From NCBI GenBank assembly GCA_964444685.1, contig CAYUIG010000007.1, positions 30,778 to 94,777 of the forward strand: DNA of 64,000 bases, written 5' to 3'. Below, in pieces: positions 34,901 through 43,612 of the stretch (its first letter is position 1; each line of letters opens with the position of its first letter). Source of the stretch: CAYUIG01 sp964444685. Its GTDB lineage: Bacteria; Gemmatimonadota; Gemmatimonadetes; Longimicrobiales; RSA9. Under the pieces are notes generated by a model that was not told where the DNA came from, did no database searches, and was given only the letters and a program-made list of their open reading frames with translations. Both the position numbers and the translations under genes were made by a program.

Positions 34901-35869
34901 CTACGCAGCCACTCCGCAGGCGGAGAGCACGAACGCCGCCACATCCGTGAGCTTCGTCACATCAGAGACCGGCGCACCGATGCACAGCCCCAGGGCAGGA
35001 TTCCGCGTGTGACCGACGCGGATGTCCTCGAGGTTGCCGTGATCGCTTGCAACGAACACGACTGCATGTGATGGCAATACCTCGAGCAAACCGCCGAGGA
35101 ATGCATCCACACGCTCGATCGCGGCGACGCCCTGTTCGAGCGATTGGGTATGTCCGGCGAGGTCGGTCGCGTAGTGTGCGAAAAGCGTGAGGTCGTGCGC
35201 GGCGGTGACGCGCGCGAGGTTCGCGCCGGCCTCGGCAGCTGTGATCACGGGGAGTGACTTGTAGCCCAGGCTTTCGCGCCAGCCGTCGTTGACGATCTCG
35301 CTCGCGATCGCAGCGCCGGTGGCGAGCGCTTCCGCGTGTCGCGTCATCACCCTGGCCCCCATCGCAGCGAGCGGCGGACCGGTGCGGAGTGGCAATGGCA
35401 GCCTGCGATACTTCGACGCGGGCACGTGTGCGGGCGTGTCGTGCGGGTGTTCTGCCGCCCATGCGGCAATTTCTGCGAGCTCACGCGGATACGCGTTCGC
35501 GAACGCGACGCGCCGTCCGACACGCTGCGCGCGGGCGAGGATGCTCTGTTCGCGAAGCATGGACCGGAGCCGTGCGGGCACCCAGGGTCCGAAGTGGCGC
35601 CCGTGCAATGCCACCGCGTCCTCACCCGTGAGCAGCGCAGTCTGGCCGGTTCCACTCTGGGGAGTGCCTGGAGTACCCAGCGTCGCATCGAGTCCGAGGA
35701 GGGAAGCGCGCGTGCCGTGATACGGCGCCGCAGACAGCAACGGCGCACGCCCGTCGAGCAGTGCGCGCATGACAGGCAGGCGCGCGGCGGCGAGCGGATT
35801 GGTGGATGCGTCGTCCTCACCGAGGCCCACGCCATCGATGAAGAGCAGGAGAACGGCGGCGGGTGTCAC
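34901..35869 (-). CDS. Metalloenzyme of the phosphoglycerate mutase/phosphopentomutase superfamily
   Basis: A 322-residue protein of the alkaline-phosphatase-like fold. The first metal Asp is in LLLFIDGVGLGEDD, the nucleophile region is SGTGQTALLTGEDA, and the last metal residues are in VFVASDHGNLEDI. This pattern fits the group containing cofactor-independent phosphoglycerate mutase and phosphopentomutase, but it is shorter than either. It may be a phosphatase or mutase acting on a sugar phosphate; the exact substrate is not visible. GTG 35869 overlaps the DUF167 stop by 4 nt. Confidence 0.8.
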   Translation of the reverse strand: MTPAAVLLLFIDGVGLGEDDASTNPLAAARLPVMRALLDGRAPLLSAAPYHGTRASLLGLDATLGTPGTPQSGTGQTALLTGEDAVALHGRHFGPWVPARLRSMLREQSILARAQRVGRRVAFANAYPRELAEIAAWAAEHPHDTPAHVPASKYRRLPLPLRTGPPLAAMGARVMTRHAEALATGAAIASEIVNDGWRESLGYKSLPVITAAEAGANLARVTAAHDLTLFAHYATDLAGHTQSLEQGVAAIERVDAFLGGLLEVLPSHAVVFVASDHGNLEDIRVGHTRNPALGLCIGAPVSDVTKLTDVAAFVLSACGVAA

Positions 35870-36162
35870 GGCGCGAGGCCGAGCGCGGCGCGCACGTCGG
35901 CGGCGGCAGCGCCCTCGATCTCGACGACCTTCCTGCGTGCGGACTCGCCCGTCACGATGCGCACGCGCGACGGCGGCACGCCGACCTGCTTCGCCAGCCA
36001 CCGCACCAGTTCGCGATTCGCCTCGCCTTCCACGGGCGGTGCGGCGAGCCGGACCTTCAGTGCGTCGCCGTGTTCACCGGCGGCTTCGGTGCGGGAGGCG
36101 CGCGGCTGGACGTGCACCGTGAGGCGCACGTCGTCGCCGCGCTGTTCCACCCGCACCGCCAC
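35866..36162 (-). CDS. DUF167/YggU-family protein
   Basis: A 98-residue protein. The family pattern is clear: VHVQPRASRTEAAGEHGDAL, LAAPPVEGEANRELVRWLA and the basic VRIVTGESARRKVVEI. YggU/DUF167 proteins are small alpha/beta proteins of unknown function, structurally known. The GTG at 36162 lies 6 nt after the stop of the Asp-box protein gene, and its stop overlaps the metalloenzyme start, placing it inside a three-gene operon. Confidence 0.9.
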   Translation of the reverse strand: MAVRVEQRGDDVRLTVHVQPRASRTEAAGEHGDALKVRLAAPPVEGEANRELVRWLAKQVGVPPSRVRIVTGESARRKVVEIEGAAAADVRAALGLAP

Positions 36163-36168
36163 GCGCGC

Positions 36169-39100
36169 TCAGGTCGTGATGCGCCCGGCGCTCTTCAGCT
36201 CGACCGGCTGGAGCCCCTTCGCACGGAGCAGCTCGTTGAAGCGGGCGAGGTCGTTGGTGATGATGACGTTGAGCCGGTCGAGCTCCTGATCGAGCTGCTC
36301 GCTGAGCACCTCGAACACGCGGTACGACTGTTCGGTGGGACGGCCGTGCACACCCTCCACCGCGCGCAGCAGCGCCGCGAGCTTGTTGTTGAGCTTGATC
36401 GGGTAGTTGAGCGGATCCTGGTTGCTCTGGTTGCGATACTGGTAGATCTCGCCTTCCACACCCGTGAGCTTTTCGGACAACTCGTCACCCGGCTGCCGGA
36501 CGGTCTCATCCTGCGTGGCGCGGTCGTCGATCTGCTGCTTGAGGTCGCGGATCGCGATCACGGCCTCGTTCGCCTGAGACGTCCGGTCGCGCACCTGCAT
36601 CGCAAGGTCGTGCTGCGCCTGCAGGTCCTCCATCGTGACCTCGGGGAAGCGCGGGTCCATGCGGATGGTGAACGACTGCTCGAGCGTCTGGGGCTCCGCA
36701 TCGGCCGGGTCGACCTTCATGCGCACGCGCCAATCGCCCGGCAGGACGCGGGGGCCCTGGGACCCGGCCGCCCACAGGATCATGTTGTCGAAGCGCGTGA
36801 AGCCGTCGTACCGCATGTCCCAGTTGAAGCGGTTGGTGCCCGTACGGGCCGGTGGACGCGGGCCCGCCTCCTGCGCGGAGCCGAAGCTGCGCACGACCGC
36901 GCCATCGGGCGCCACGAACTCGACCGTGAGGGAGTCCGGTTCCTTCGCGAGGTAGTACGTGACCGGGACGGAGTTCTCCATGTTGCGGCGTACGTCGCCC
37001 GGATCGAAGAGGTGCACGCCGGCTGCGATGACACTCGGCGACAGCTCCCGCACCACCTCGAGCCCTTCCATGATGTACGCCGACCGCCCGTGCGTCGCGA
37101 TCACGAGGTCGTTGCCCTTGATCATCAGGTCGGGCACCTGCACGTCGGGCAGGTTCCTGCTGAACGGCAGCCAGCTCTCGCCGTCGTCGAATGAGATGTA
37201 GACGCCGTGCTCGGTGCCGGCGTAGAGCAGCCCCTGCCGGACCGGATCCTCACGCACTGCGTGCACGTAGTGCCCGGGCTCGATGCCGTTGACGATCTTC
37301 GTCCACGTCCTTCCGAAGTCCGTTGTCCTGTAGATGTACGGATCGCGATCATCGAACTGGTGGCGCTTCGCCGCCACGTACGCCTTGCCGGCGACGTGCG
37401 GTGACACCTCGACGAGCGAGATGCGCGAGAGCTCCGGCAGGTCGCGCGGCGTGATGTTGCTCCAGCTGGCGCCGTGGTCGCGCGTGAGCTGGACGTAGCC
37501 GTCGTCGCTCCCGGTCCAGATCGTGTTCGCATCGTGCGGCGACGGCGCGATCGTGAAGATCGTGGCGTACGTCTCGACACCCGTCTGGTCGAGCGTGATC
37601 GGCCCACCGGACGGACCCATCGTCGACGCGTCCGCACGTGTGAGGTCGGGGCTGATCCGCGTCCAGCTCTTCCCGTCCGTCGTCGTCACCCACAGGTGCT
37701 GCGAGCCGACGTACAGCCGCTTCGGTCCCGTGCGTGAGAAGACGATCGGGAACGTCCACTGGAAGCGCTCCGTGATGTCTTCGGACGAGTGGCCCATCGG
37801 GTTCTCGGGCCAGACGTTGACCGACTCCTGCGTGCCCGTCGTGTAGTCGTAGCGCGTCAGGGTGCCGCCGTAGTTGCCGGCGTAGAAGATGTTGGGGTTC
37901 TCCGGATCGCTCGCGATGTAGCCGCTTTCACCGCCACCGACCGCCACGAGCGGCGCCATCTGCCGCCAGCCGCTGCTCGGGACGCATGCGGTGCTGTTGT
38001 CCTGCTGTGCGCCGCAGACCCAGTAGGGGTCGTGGTTGGTGACCGTGATGTGATAGAGCTGTGCGGTCGGATAGTCCTGTTCCGTCCATGTCTCGCCGCC
38101 GTTCCACGTCACGTTCGCGCCGCCGTCGTTCGCCTCGACCATGCGCTCGTTGTTGGCCGGATCGATCCACAGGTCGTGGTTGTCGCCGTGCGGCACGCGG
38201 ATCTGCTGGTCGAACGTCACGCCGCCATCCGTGCTCCTGAAGAAGCCCACGTTCAGCACGTAGACGACGTCCTTCTCGACCGGATCGGCGTAGATGCGCG
38301 TGTAGTAGAACGCGCGCTGACGGAGCTTCCGCTCTTCGTTCGTGCGCTCCCACGTCTGGCCGCCATCATCGGAGCGGAACACGCCGCCGTCGCGGGCCTC
38401 GATGATCGCGTAGATGCGGTTCGGGTCGGCACCCGACACGGACACGCCCACCTTGCCCCACGGTCGCGTGGGCAGGCCGGGCCGATCCGTCAGCTCGGTC
38501 CACGTGTCGCCGCCATCCGTGCTCTTGAACATGCCGCTGCCCGGCCCGCCGCTGGTCAGCCCCCACGAGCTGCGCTGCACGTCCCAGAATCCTGCGAACA
38601 GCACGTCGGGATTGGACGGATCCATCACGAGATCCACCGCGCCGGTCGTCTCGTTGCGACGCAGCACCAGCTCCCACGTGGCGCCGCCGTCGGTCGTGCG
38701 GTACACGCCGCGCTCGGGGTGCGGCCCGAATGTGTGGCCGAGCACCGCGGCATACGCGATGTCGCAGTTCTCCGGATGCACGCGCACGCGCCCGATCGCC
38801 TGGCTCTCCGGCAGTCCGATGTGCCGCCACGTTCTGCCGCCATCATCCGTGCGGTAGATGCCGTCGCCCTGCATCACGTTCCCGCGCAGCTGCACCTCGC
38901 CCATACCCACGTACACGATGTCCGGGTTGGGCTGGCAGACGCCGATCGCGCCGACCGACGAGCTCCTGAAGTGGCCGTCGCTCATCGGCCGCCACGTCGT
39001 GCCGGCGTCCGTGGTCTTCCACACGCCGCCGCCCGTGGCGCCGAACCAGTACTCGAGCGGCCGCGATGTGCTGCCGCCGACCGCGATCGAGCGGCCGCCG

Positions 39101-39246
39101 CGCACGGGGCCGACGTTGCGATAGGACAGGCCGCGGAAGAACGCGGTGTCGACATCGGAGGCCGCGAGGGCCTGGCCGTGGACCGCGGATGTGAGGAGCG
39201 GGAGCGCGGCGAGGACCGCCAGGAGGGTGACGGAAAGGCGTCGCAT
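36169..39246 (-). CDS. Large exported Asp-box (sortilin/VPS10-like) beta-propeller protein
   Basis: A 1025-residue protein with a signal peptide (MRRLSVTLLAVLAALPLLTS...VHGQ). At least ten Asp-box turns of the S/T-x-D-G-x-T-W type are visible: TTDAGTTW, TDDGGRTW, TTDGGATW, STDGGDTW, SDDGGQTW, RDHGASW, TDFGRTW, FDDGESW and others. These form one or two many-bladed beta propellers, as in sortilin and sialidase-like proteins. The last ~250 residues include a helical part (TSQANEAVIAIRDLKQQID). ATG 39246 has an AAAGGA site. Such proteins are common in Gemmatimonadota, and their role is unknown. No catalytic residues were identified. Confidence 0.85.
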   Translation of the reverse strand: MRRLSVTLLAVLAALPLLTSAVHGQALAASDVDTAFFRGLSYRNVGPVRGGRSIAVGGSTSRPLEYWFGATGGGVWKTTDAGTTWRPMSDGHFRSSSVGAIGVCQPNPDIVYVGMGEVQLRGNVMQGDGIYRTDDGGRTWRHIGLPESQAIGRVRVHPENCDIAYAAVLGHTFGPHPERGVYRTTDGGATWELVLRRNETTGAVDLVMDPSNPDVLFAGFWDVQRSSWGLTSGGPGSGMFKSTDGGDTWTELTDRPGLPTRPWGKVGVSVSGADPNRIYAIIEARDGGVFRSDDGGQTWERTNEERKLRQRAFYYTRIYADPVEKDVVYVLNVGFFRSTDGGVTFDQQIRVPHGDNHDLWIDPANNERMVEANDGGANVTWNGGETWTEQDYPTAQLYHITVTNHDPYWVCGAQQDNSTACVPSSGWRQMAPLVAVGGGESGYIASDPENPNIFYAGNYGGTLTRYDYTTGTQESVNVWPENPMGHSSEDITERFQWTFPIVFSRTGPKRLYVGSQHLWVTTTDGKSWTRISPDLTRADASTMGPSGGPITLDQTGVETYATIFTIAPSPHDANTIWTGSDDGYVQLTRDHGASWSNITPRDLPELSRISLVEVSPHVAGKAYVAAKRHQFDDRDPYIYRTTDFGRTWTKIVNGIEPGHYVHAVREDPVRQGLLYAGTEHGVYISFDDGESWLPFSRNLPDVQVPDLMIKGNDLVIATHGRSAYIMEGLEVVRELSPSVIAAGVHLFDPGDVRRNMENSVPVTYYLAKEPDSLTVEFVAPDGAVVRSFGSAQEAGPRPPARTGTNRFNWDMRYDGFTRFDNMILWAAGSQGPRVLPGDWRVRMKVDPADAEPQTLEQSFTIRMDPRFPEVTMEDLQAQHDLAMQVRDRTSQANEAVIAIRDLKQQIDDRATQDETVRQPGDELSEKLTGVEGEIYQYRNQSNQDPLNYPIKLNNKLAALLRAVEGVHGRPTEQSYRVFEVLSEQLDQELDRLNVIITNDLARFNELLRAKGLQPVELKSAGRITT

Positions 39247-39434
39247 TTCTCGTGTCCTTTCGAGGAGATCGGCCGGATGAAGAAGGGCCGGCGGCATCTT
39301 CGTCCGCACTGCGTCCGCTGTCAAGCCGATCGTCTTGCTGGCAGACAACTTGCACGATTCCCACGGCAGATGCGGCCGTGTGGCGCTGCCACGCGGCCGC
39401 TCTTGCATCCCGGCAGAAACGCAGGAGGAAGGTC

Positions 39435-39896
39435 ATGCTGGATCCCGGAATCTCCCGTACCCCCGGATCGGCGGGTGAGGTGCGGGTACACGCACAGGAG
39501 GTGACGCGCGGCGTGAAGGAGCGCGCGCGTGATGCGCGCGACGAATTCGAGTCGCGCGCCGAGGAACGGAAGCAGGAGATGGCCGGACGCATCCATTCGG
39601 TTGCGCGCGCCCTGCGCGACACCGGCGATGCGCTCGACCGCGAGGACGAGCGCCAGCTCGCACGGTTCGGTCACGATGCCGCCGACGCCGTCGAGCGTGC
39701 GGCGGGCTACATGGAGCGGCAGGACCTGCGCGGACTCATTCACGACGTCGAGGACACGGGCCGCCGCAACCCGGGCGCGCTGCTCGCGGGCTCACTCGCG
39801 GCCGGGCTCGCCGTCGGTCGGTTCCTGCGCGCCTCCGGCTCGCGCAGTCACGATGACCGTGACGCGAACACCACGCAGGAGGTGGATCGTGGCTGA
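39435..39896 (+). CDS. ElaB/YqjD-like helical protein with C-terminal membrane anchor
   Basis: A 153-residue protein. The N-terminal ~110 residues are charged and helical (RGVKERARDARDEFESRAEE). The C-terminal part ends with NPGALLAGSLAAGLAVGRFL, a membrane helix with small residues, then a charged tail. This layout resembles the stress-linked ElaB/YqjD family, though the identity is low-resolution. ATG 39435 has a strong GGAGGAAGG. It overlaps the next gene by 8 nt and is first of a three-gene operon. Confidence 0.65.
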   Translation: MLDPGISRTPGSAGEVRVHAQEVTRGVKERARDARDEFESRAEERKQEMAGRIHSVARALRDTGDALDREDERQLARFGHDAADAVERAAGYMERQDLRGLIHDVEDTGRRNPGALLAGSLAAGLAVGRFLRASGSRSHDDRDANTTQEVDRG

Positions 39897-40374
39897 GTAC
39901 AGACCGACCACGGAGCCGTTCACGGACGGGCCTTCCGTTCCGTGGAACGGCGGCGCGGCCGCGCACACGGAGGAACGCTCGCTGGGCGAACTGGTGCGCG
40001 AGCTCGCGCGTGAAGGTTCGACGCTCTTCCGTCAGGAGGCGGAGCTGGCTCGCACGGAGATGCGCGAGAAGATGGGTGTGTACGAGCGCAACGCCGCCGC
40101 GATCGGCATCGGCGTCGTGCTGCTCGTCGGCACGCTCATGCTGCTCGTCATGGCCGTGAACCGCGCAGTCACGGTGCTGCTCGAGGGTGCGGTCGGCGTC
40201 GAAACCGCCGTCTGGCTCGCACCGCTCATCATGGCCGCCGTGCTCGGCCTCGTCGGCTGGAGCGCGCTCCAGAAGGGCATCGGCGCGATCCGTCGCGAGG
40301 GCCTGACACCACGCATGACCATGGACACGCTCCGCGAGGAGAAGCGCCGCGTCGAAAGAAAGGTGAAGTCATGA
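39889..40374 (+). CDS. YqjE / phage-holin-superfamily-III-like membrane protein
   Basis: A 161-residue protein. The amphipathic N-terminal half has LGELVRELAREGSTLFRQEA and AELARTEMREKMGVYE; two membrane helices follow (AIGIGVVLLVGTLMLLVMAV and VWLAPLIMAAVLGLVGWSAL). This is the pattern of putative actinobacterial holin-X/YqjE proteins. GTG 39889 is supported by AGGAGGTG six bases upstream. There are no phage genes near, so a lysis function is unlikely; YqjE proteins accompany YqjD in other bacteria. Confidence 0.75.
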   Translation: MAEYRPTTEPFTDGPSVPWNGGAAAHTEERSLGELVRELAREGSTLFRQEAELARTEMREKMGVYERNAAAIGIGVVLLVGTLMLLVMAVNRAVTVLLEGAVGVETAVWLAPLIMAAVLGLVGWSALQKGIGAIRREGLTPRMTMDTLREEKRRVERKVKS

Positions 40375-41063
40375 ACAACCAACGCACGAGCGAAGAGATC
40401 CGGCGCGACATCGAACACACGCGTGCTTCCATGGATCGCACGGTCGAGCGCATCGGCGGGCGTCTCAGCCCGGGCGACCTGTTCGAGGAAGCCTTGAGCA
40501 TGGTGAAGGGCGAGGGCCGCGGCGCGGGCGATGTCGTGCGCGAGCATCCCGTCCCGCTTGCGCTGATGGGTCTCGGCCTGGCCTGGCTCGCCATCGAGCG
40601 CGCCACCGACCGCGGCCATCCGCACGTGGGCACGGGGACGTACGAGCGCGCCGAGGGTCGTGTGGGTCCCTATCGCGGCGACGCCATCGGCCATGATGGT
40701 GAATCGAAGATCGCGCGCGCGAAGGAGCGCATCGCCGATGCGGCGCACGCGGTCGCGGACAGGGCACCGGATGCGGGCGCCGCGATGGAAGGCGCGCGCG
40801 AACGCGTGCGTGACGTGAAGGACAGCACGCGGTCGTTCCTCGAGAATCAGCCGCTCGCCGCGGCCGCGGTCACATTCGGCATCGGGCTGGCGGCCGGACT
40901 CGCGGCGCCGGCCACGCGCTTCGAGGACGAACGCATCGGTCGCGTCGCGGATGACGTGAAGCGTGAGGCGAAGGAAGTCATCTCCGACGCTGACGGCAGG
41001 GCGCACGAGCCGTTCCCCGAGACGGAACTGCAGCCGCCCGAATTCGGCCGCGAAGTGTTCTGA
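40371..41063 (+). CDS. DUF3618-domain membrane-associated protein
   Basis: A 230-residue protein. The N-terminus TSEEIRRDIEHTRASMDRTV is the DUF3618 signature. A hydrophobic stretch at ~62-76 (PLALMGLGLAWLAIE) and another at ~160-180 (AAAAVTFGIGLAAGLAAPAT) may touch the membrane. In between, the sequence is charged. Overlap by ATGA with the preceding gene places it last in the trio. Proteins of this type co-occur with YqjE-like genes in many genomes; the function is unknown and an envelope-stress role is inferred. Confidence 0.8.
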   Translation: MNNQRTSEEIRRDIEHTRASMDRTVERIGGRLSPGDLFEEALSMVKGEGRGAGDVVREHPVPLALMGLGLAWLAIERATDRGHPHVGTGTYERAEGRVGPYRGDAIGHDGESKIARAKERIADAAHAVADRAPDAGAAMEGARERVRDVKDSTRSFLENQPLAAAAVTFGIGLAAGLAAPATRFEDERIGRVADDVKREAKEVISDADGRAHEPFPETELQPPEFGREVF

Positions 41064-41078
41064 GCCGGGAAGGGAATT

Positions 41079-41148
41079 GACGCACGGAGCACACGGAGGA
41101 CACGGGGACAGGAGATATCCGTGCCCGCTGTGTGCTTCGCGCGTCAGC
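41079..41148. repeat. Intergenic inverted repeat, third element
   Basis: tgacgcacggagcacac on the left pairs with gtgtgcttcgcgcgtca on the right with two or three mismatches over 17 nt, and an inner pair cacgg/ccgtg also exists. It lies just after the DUF3618 gene and about 70 nt before the YidC-like ATG, so it may end transcription or form a leader. It resembles the elements at 31.3 and 34.8 kb in general form (cacGGAg-type ends) but does not share their exact ends. Confidence 0.65.
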
Positions 41149-41218
41149 CTTGCGAAAATGCCGCGCGCGCAGCGATGTTGATGAGACCTTCCTGCAACAA
41201 TCTCGCGCTGGAGCACCG

Positions 41219-41836
41219 ATGGGCTGGTCGGCACTCGTGGACGCCGTGCAACGCTTCATCGCCGCGGCCGGCGATACCCTCGGCGACCCGCTCGCAGGCA
41301 TCTTCGCCGTCACGTTCGGACTCCGGCTCGCATTGATTCCGTTGATGCTCCCACTCGCGATCCGCGCGCGCGAGCGGATGCGCATCATGGAGCGCATGCG
41401 TCCCGAGATGCGTGCGCTCAAGGAGCAGTTCCGCAAGGAGCCCGATCGTCTCCAGAAGGAGATCGAGGCGCTGCACGCGCGCAACGGACTCCGCCTCATC
41501 GATGTGCCCGCACTGCTCGGCGCACTCGTGCAGCTTCCGGTGCTGATCGCGCTATTCCAGGCCGTCTATCACCTCTCTGAGGGCACCTCGCTCGCCACGG
41601 GCGGACTGCTGATGGGTGTCGTCGCTTCCGCCGTGTCGGTGCTCTCGGTCGTGCTTGCGGGTCAGGGGAAGTCGAAGCCGATGCTGGCCCTCGCCGCGGT
41701 TCTGCCGATCGTGGTTTCCATCTGGCTCGGCCGCGGCATCGGCGCGTACCTCGTCGCGTTCTATCTGGGCGCGACCATCCAGGGACTGCTGATGCAGCGC
41801 CGCCGGCCCGTTGCCGAGCCGGCGGCCACCGCCTGA
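41219..41836 (+). CDS. YidC/Oxa1-like membrane insertase, short form
   Basis: A 205-residue protein with the conserved YidC core: GLRLALIPLMLPLAIRARER, a cytosolic helical hairpin (MERMRPEMRALKEQFRKEPD), LLGALVQLPVLIALFQAVYH, and two further helices. It lacks the large periplasmic domain of Gram-negative YidC, so it is probably not the main housekeeping copy. ATG 41219 has a GGAG site. The R in GLRLALIPL fits the substrate-groove position. It converges and abuts with the MATE gene without overlap. Confidence 0.82.
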   Translation: MGWSALVDAVQRFIAAAGDTLGDPLAGIFAVTFGLRLALIPLMLPLAIRARERMRIMERMRPEMRALKEQFRKEPDRLQKEIEALHARNGLRLIDVPALLGALVQLPVLIALFQAVYHLSEGTSLATGGLLMGVVASAVSVLSVVLAGQGKSKPMLALAAVLPIVVSIWLGRGIGAYLVAFYLGATIQGLLMQRRRPVAEPAATA

Positions 41837-43252
41837 TCACACGGTCGTTTCCTTCCACGAACCGCGGCGGAACAGCACCGTTCCGGCCACGGCAAGGGTC
41901 GAGAAGGCGATCGTGATCGCCACGTACACACCGGTCGGACCCCAGCCCAGCGACTGCGACAGGGCCCACGCCAGCGGCAGCTCCCACGCCCAGAAGCAGG
42001 CGAGGTTCAGGAACGTGGGGGTCCACGCGTCGCCCGCACCGTTGAACGACTGTGTGACCACCATCCCGAACGCGTAGAACACGAAGCCCGCGCCGAGAAT
42101 GCGCAACCCGCGCGCGGCACCGGCGGCCACATCGGGATCGCTGCCGAACCGTGCGACGACCGGCTCCGCGAACACGATCAGGAGTACGGCCACGCAGCCC
42201 AGGAACCACAGGTTCATGCGCGCCGCCATCCACACGGACCGCTCGGCACGCCGCGGGTCGCCCGCACCGAGCGACTGTCCCACCATGGTCGCGGCCGCGT
42301 TCGCGAGGCCATACGCCGGCAGCAGTGCGAACAGCACGATGCGGATCGCGACGGTGTACCCCGCCACCGCGTCGCTCCCGAAGCCGGCGAGCAGCCGCAT
42401 GATGAATATCCAGCTCGCGGTGCCGATGAACACCTGGAGCATGCCGGTGCCCGACAGCCGGACCATGCGCAGCATCACGCCAGGCAGCACACGCAGGTGT
42501 TCGCGCCGTATGCGCAGCTTCGCGTCCAGCCGCAGCAGGATCACGAGCTGCAGCAGCACGCCGATGCTGCGCCCGGTGACGGTGGCCACGGCCGCACCGG
42601 TCACCCCCAGCTCGGGGAACGGCCCCACCCCGAAGATGAGCAGCGGGTCGAGCACCAGGTTGATCCCGTTCGCGATGCACAGGACCCGCATCGCCACCGC
42701 CGCCTCGCCTGCACCGCGGAACGCCGCATTGAGCATGAACAGCAGCAGCACGGACGCGTTGCAGGCCAGCATGATGGACGCGTACCCGGCCCCGGCCGAC
42801 TGCACGGCCTCGTCCGCACCCATGAGACCGAGCAGTGCACGCGCATTGGGCCCGCCGACCAGCGCAATGACAGCCGCCACGACGATCCCCAACACGACCG
42901 CCTGAACGGTCGCACGCGCCGCGCCCTCGCGGTCCCCCTCGCCGATGCGCCGCGCTACGGTCGCGGTCACGCCGATCGAGAAGCCGATCGCCATGGTGTA
43001 GACGAGCGCGAGCAGCGACTCCGTAATCCCCACCGCGGCCACTGCCGCCGGTCCCAGCCGCGAGACCCAGTAGATGTCGACGAGCGCGAACACGGACTCC
43101 ATCGCCATCTCGAGCACCATCGGCACCGCGAGCAGCACGATCGCGCGGACGATCGGACCGCGCGCCGGATCCACCTCGCGCCCGCGCAGCGCATCGCCGA
43201 TCAGCGACGCCCACCCGGCCACACCCCTCACTTCCAACTCCACGGACGACAT
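41837..43252 (-). CDS. MATE-family multidrug/sodium exporter
   Basis: A 471-residue protein with about twelve membrane helices and the two-fold MATE layout. Conserved regions include VLLAVPMVLEMAMESVFALV and DIYWVSRLGPAAVAAVGITE in the first half, and LLPAYGLANAAATMVGQSLG and AGDPRRAERS in the second. MATE exporters expel cationic drugs or metabolites with Na+ or H+. ATG 43252 has GGGAGGAG six bases upstream; a TTG at 43258 is rejected. A terminator-like hairpin and a short leader ORF lie just before it, suggesting attenuation. Confidence 0.93.
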   Translation of the reverse strand: MSSVELEVRGVAGWASLIGDALRGREVDPARGPIVRAIVLLAVPMVLEMAMESVFALVDIYWVSRLGPAAVAAVGITESLLALVYTMAIGFSIGVTATVARRIGEGDREGAARATVQAVVLGIVVAAVIALVGGPNARALLGLMGADEAVQSAGAGYASIMLACNASVLLLFMLNAAFRGAGEAAVAMRVLCIANGINLVLDPLLIFGVGPFPELGVTGAAVATVTGRSIGVLLQLVILLRLDAKLRIRREHLRVLPGVMLRMVRLSGTGMLQVFIGTASWIFIMRLLAGFGSDAVAGYTVAIRIVLFALLPAYGLANAAATMVGQSLGAGDPRRAERSVWMAARMNLWFLGCVAVLLIVFAEPVVARFGSDPDVAAGAARGLRILGAGFVFYAFGMVVTQSFNGAGDAWTPTFLNLACFWAWELPLAWALSQSLGWGPTGVYVAITIAFSTLAVAGTVLFRRGSWKETTV

Positions 43253-43278
43253 GTCCAACTCCTCCCGAAAATGAAATC

Positions 43279-43311
43279 GGCCCCCCGGCAGCGGTTGCGC
43301 CGGGGGGCCGA
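43279..43311 (-). terminator. Terminator-like hairpin in the MATE leader
   Basis: A perfect 12-bp inverted repeat, cggccccccggc and gccggggggccg, with a nine-base loop. On the minus strand the stem is followed by atttcatttt, so it looks like an intrinsic terminator. It ends 26 nt before the MATE ATG. It may stop transcripts from the TonB gene or act as an attenuator controlled by the leader ORF at 43337-43438. Confidence 0.78.
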
Positions 43312-43336
43312 CCCGTTGATTCGGGATGGCTATGTC

Positions 43337-43438
43337 CTAACGCGCTCCGCTCGCTCCGTACACGATCCCGCCAAACGCCCGCACACGAATGCACGGCCGC
43401 AGCGTGACGATCGTCGTGATGAAGTCCAGCGTGCGCAT
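43337..43438 (-). CDS. Possible 33-residue leader peptide upstream of the MATE exporter
   Basis: An ATG at 43438 with GAGGAG four bases upstream opens 33 codons ending in TAG at 43337. The peptide begins MRTLDFITTIVTLRPCIRV and ends VYGASGAR, with no recognised domain. It stops 26 nt before the terminator-like hairpin and 85 nt before the MATE start, the layout of a leader ORF in translation-linked attenuation. The ribosome site is good but coding evidence is limited to that and position, so this is a candidate only. Confidence 0.4.
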   Translation of the reverse strand: MRTLDFITTIVTLRPCIRVRAFGGIVYGASGAR

Positions 43439-43612
43439 CGGTCTCCTCGTGTTCGCTCAACGCCCAGCGCGCCGAGTCATATGGAACGCCTCAACGATTC
43501 CCGCCGTGACACCCGCGGTGACGGAGGTCGTATCCCCGCCGGCCCCCGCAGTTCCCGCAGTTCCACGCCGTTCCCACCTCGCTTCCGCCCCCGCGCCCGC
43601 CCCCGCCCGCAG

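Noticed and set aside
39889..40374. Phage holin or prophage remnant
   Set aside because: The similarity is to the YqjE/holin-X superfamily only; there are no phage structural, lysis or integrase genes nearby and the trio fits a chromosomal stress operon.
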